Shown piece by piece: positions 46,334 through 47,226 of a stretch of 47,226 bases of DNA. The stretch covers positions 1 to 47,226 of the forward strand of contig JAUJNC010000015.1 of assembly GCA_030446525.1 (NCBI GenBank), read 5' to 3'. Source of the DNA: Armatimonadaceae bacterium. Its GTDB lineage: Bacteria > Armatimonadota > Armatimonadia > Armatimonadales > Armatimonadaceae. The stretch's first letter is position 1, and each line of letters begins with the position of its first letter. The position numbers were made by a program, and so were the translations under genes. The notes beneath the pieces were generated by a model. The model made no database searches. It was given only the letters and a program-made list of their open reading frames with translations, and was not told the origin of the DNA.

Positions 46334-46909
46334 CTAAGCGGTGCTCCGAGCCGCGGGAGGCTGCCCCCGCCCGCGACCCCGACGCGCCAAATCAGGCGCT
46401 ACGCACAAGAGCACCAGAGCCAGGGCAAAGACTGCCCGCCACTGGTACTGCCGTTGCGCTTCCCACGTGCGGGCGGAGACACCCGCGTCCATGTAAGTTG
46501 TCGTATCCGTGCGCACACCGGCCAGCGGCCCATGCGCGGGCGCGGATTGGCTCCCCAGAAGCCGCCACGCCAGCGGACGCACCACCGTCAGGTAGAGCGT
46601 GTCGCCGGGATGCACTTCGTTGAGCAGGCGCTCCCACGCGAAGTAGCCCACCTCGTTGGCCCGGTTGACATAGTAGCGGCGTCCGCCCTCGAGGGTGATG
46701 AGCATGTCCCCGCCTCCGGGAGGCGGCTGATCCAGACGCACGAGCCTACCGGACACCTCGCGCGCGGTGCTTGGGTTGGGTGCGGGCACAACCATCAGCG
46801 CCAGCGTCGCGTAAAGGACCAGCATCAGGACGGCGCTGAAGAGCACGCCCCGGCGCAGCCGTTGCCCGAACCGCCGCAGCCAGCGCGCGGCGTTCGCTTT
46901 GTCTGTCAT
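46334..46909 (-). CDS. Two-helix membrane protein, 191 residues
   Basis: A short basic N-terminus (MTDKANAARWLRRFGQRLRR), helix one (GVLFSAVLMLVLYATLALMV), and a periplasmic beta-rich region of about 110 residues (VSGRLVRLDQPPPGGGDMLI, LEGGRRYYVNRANEVGYFAW, VHPGDTLYLTVVRPLAW). Helix two (WRAVFALALVLLCVAPDLA) and an Arg-rich tail follow. The plan recalls small DUF3592-like membrane proteins, but I cannot assign a family. AGGGGGC lies just before the ATG at 46909. A longer open frame upstream is not protein-like and covers the region before the palindrome. Confidence 0.75.
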   Translation of the reverse strand: MTDKANAARWLRRFGQRLRRGVLFSAVLMLVLYATLALMVVPAPNPSTAREVSGRLVRLDQPPPGGGDMLITLEGGRRYYVNRANEVGYFAWERLLNEVHPGDTLYLTVVRPLAWRLLGSQSAPAHGPLAGVRTDTTTYMDAGVSARTWEAQRQYQWRAVFALALVLLCVAPDLARRGRGRGQPPAARSTA

Positions 46910-47078
46910 GTTTGCCCCCTGCCAAGCCATGGAACGCGCCTCCATGATAAAAACGTTCTGTCGCTGCATACGCTCACGATGCCGTCGAACGTTCCGCTTC
47001 ACCGGCGCGAAAAGCAAGCCCTTCGGGAAACGGGAACCGGCTGCCTTCGCGTCCGATGCAAGCGTTTCATATGTTAAA

Positions 47079-47112
47079 GTCAGTTCGGGCCGTGGCCACG
47101 GCCCGAACTGAC
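47079..47112. repeat. Perfect 34-bp palindrome
   Basis: GTCAGTTCGGGCCGTGG is followed immediately by its exact reverse complement. It has no loop and no T-run. A diverged copy of the left half (GTCAGTTTGGGCTTGGG, 14 of 17) lies at the right edge of the window (47210-47226), so more may follow outside. Confidence 0.75.
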
Positions 47113-47226
47113 CCGGTGGTCCGACAAAGCGCGGTGCAAGCCAAGAGACGCCGATCTCGTCTAAGCTAGGAGCAATACCATTCAAATAAGGACTATAGCC
47201 TCCTGGAAGGTCAGTTTGGGCTTGGG

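Overview
The window is about 47 kb of GC-rich bacterial chromosome (I judge roughly 70 percent G+C in the genes, clearly lower near 26.8-30.8 kb). The organism looks like a diderm, free-living bacterium. A short beta-barrel-like protein ends in Phe and there is a lipobox protein. Several genes are of kinds I associate with Armatimonadota, Chloroflexota and similar soil phyla: a MoxR/DUF58/BatA cluster, a BTAD-cyclase-NB-ARC-TPR regulator, and GH140-like and PL10-like carbohydrate genes. I cannot fix the phylum without a search.

Layout. 1-2.5 kb: end of rlmN, then a NYN-type RNase ending at a strong terminator. 2.5-5.9 kb: a TPR protein and dtd, whose frame is intact except for one amber codon; two small unknown proteins; a SpoU/TrmH rRNA/tRNA methyltransferase. 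6-8 kb: a CAAX-type membrane protease and a TPR lipoprotein. 8-22.3 kb: one long co-oriented cluster holding a large membrane protein, an ABC-2 exporter (permease, ATPase, permease), a coiled-coil protein, a MoxR ATPase, a DUF58 protein and two von Willebrand A membrane proteins. A Y1 transposase bracketed by inverted palindromic repeats sits between moxR and DUF58. 22.4-26.8 kb: a dehydrogenase-like protein, a GH140-like glycosidase and recQ on the other strand. 26.8-36.7 kb: a likely decayed island. It has a tRNA-Lys-like scrap at the left, mostly unrecognised genes, a 1141-residue STAND-type regulator divergent from a sigma-like protein, a caspase-like fragment, and a replication-relaxation-like remnant at the right. 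36.7-45.6 kb: ordinary metabolic genes (M24-like peptidase, HATPase regulator, winged-helix regulator with a membrane partner, TerC, PHP phosphatase, M32 carboxypeptidase, PL10-like lyase). 45.6-47.2 kb: two fused transposase scraps, a small membrane protein and a perfect 34-bp palindrome.

Many genes in 10.9-17.3, 22.5-29.5, 37.0 and 42.9-43.2 kb carry one- or two-base losses, mostly in short runs of one base. Conserved motifs resume exactly in the next frame, so I read most of these as sequencing or assembly errors and annotate the whole gene. Two in-frame amber codons (dtd, and a small gene at 42.2-42.5 kb) are different in kind and are the oddest coding signals here. The repeat-bracketed Y1 transposase inside the MoxR operon and the 27-36.7 kb island are the best candidates for something not yet described.
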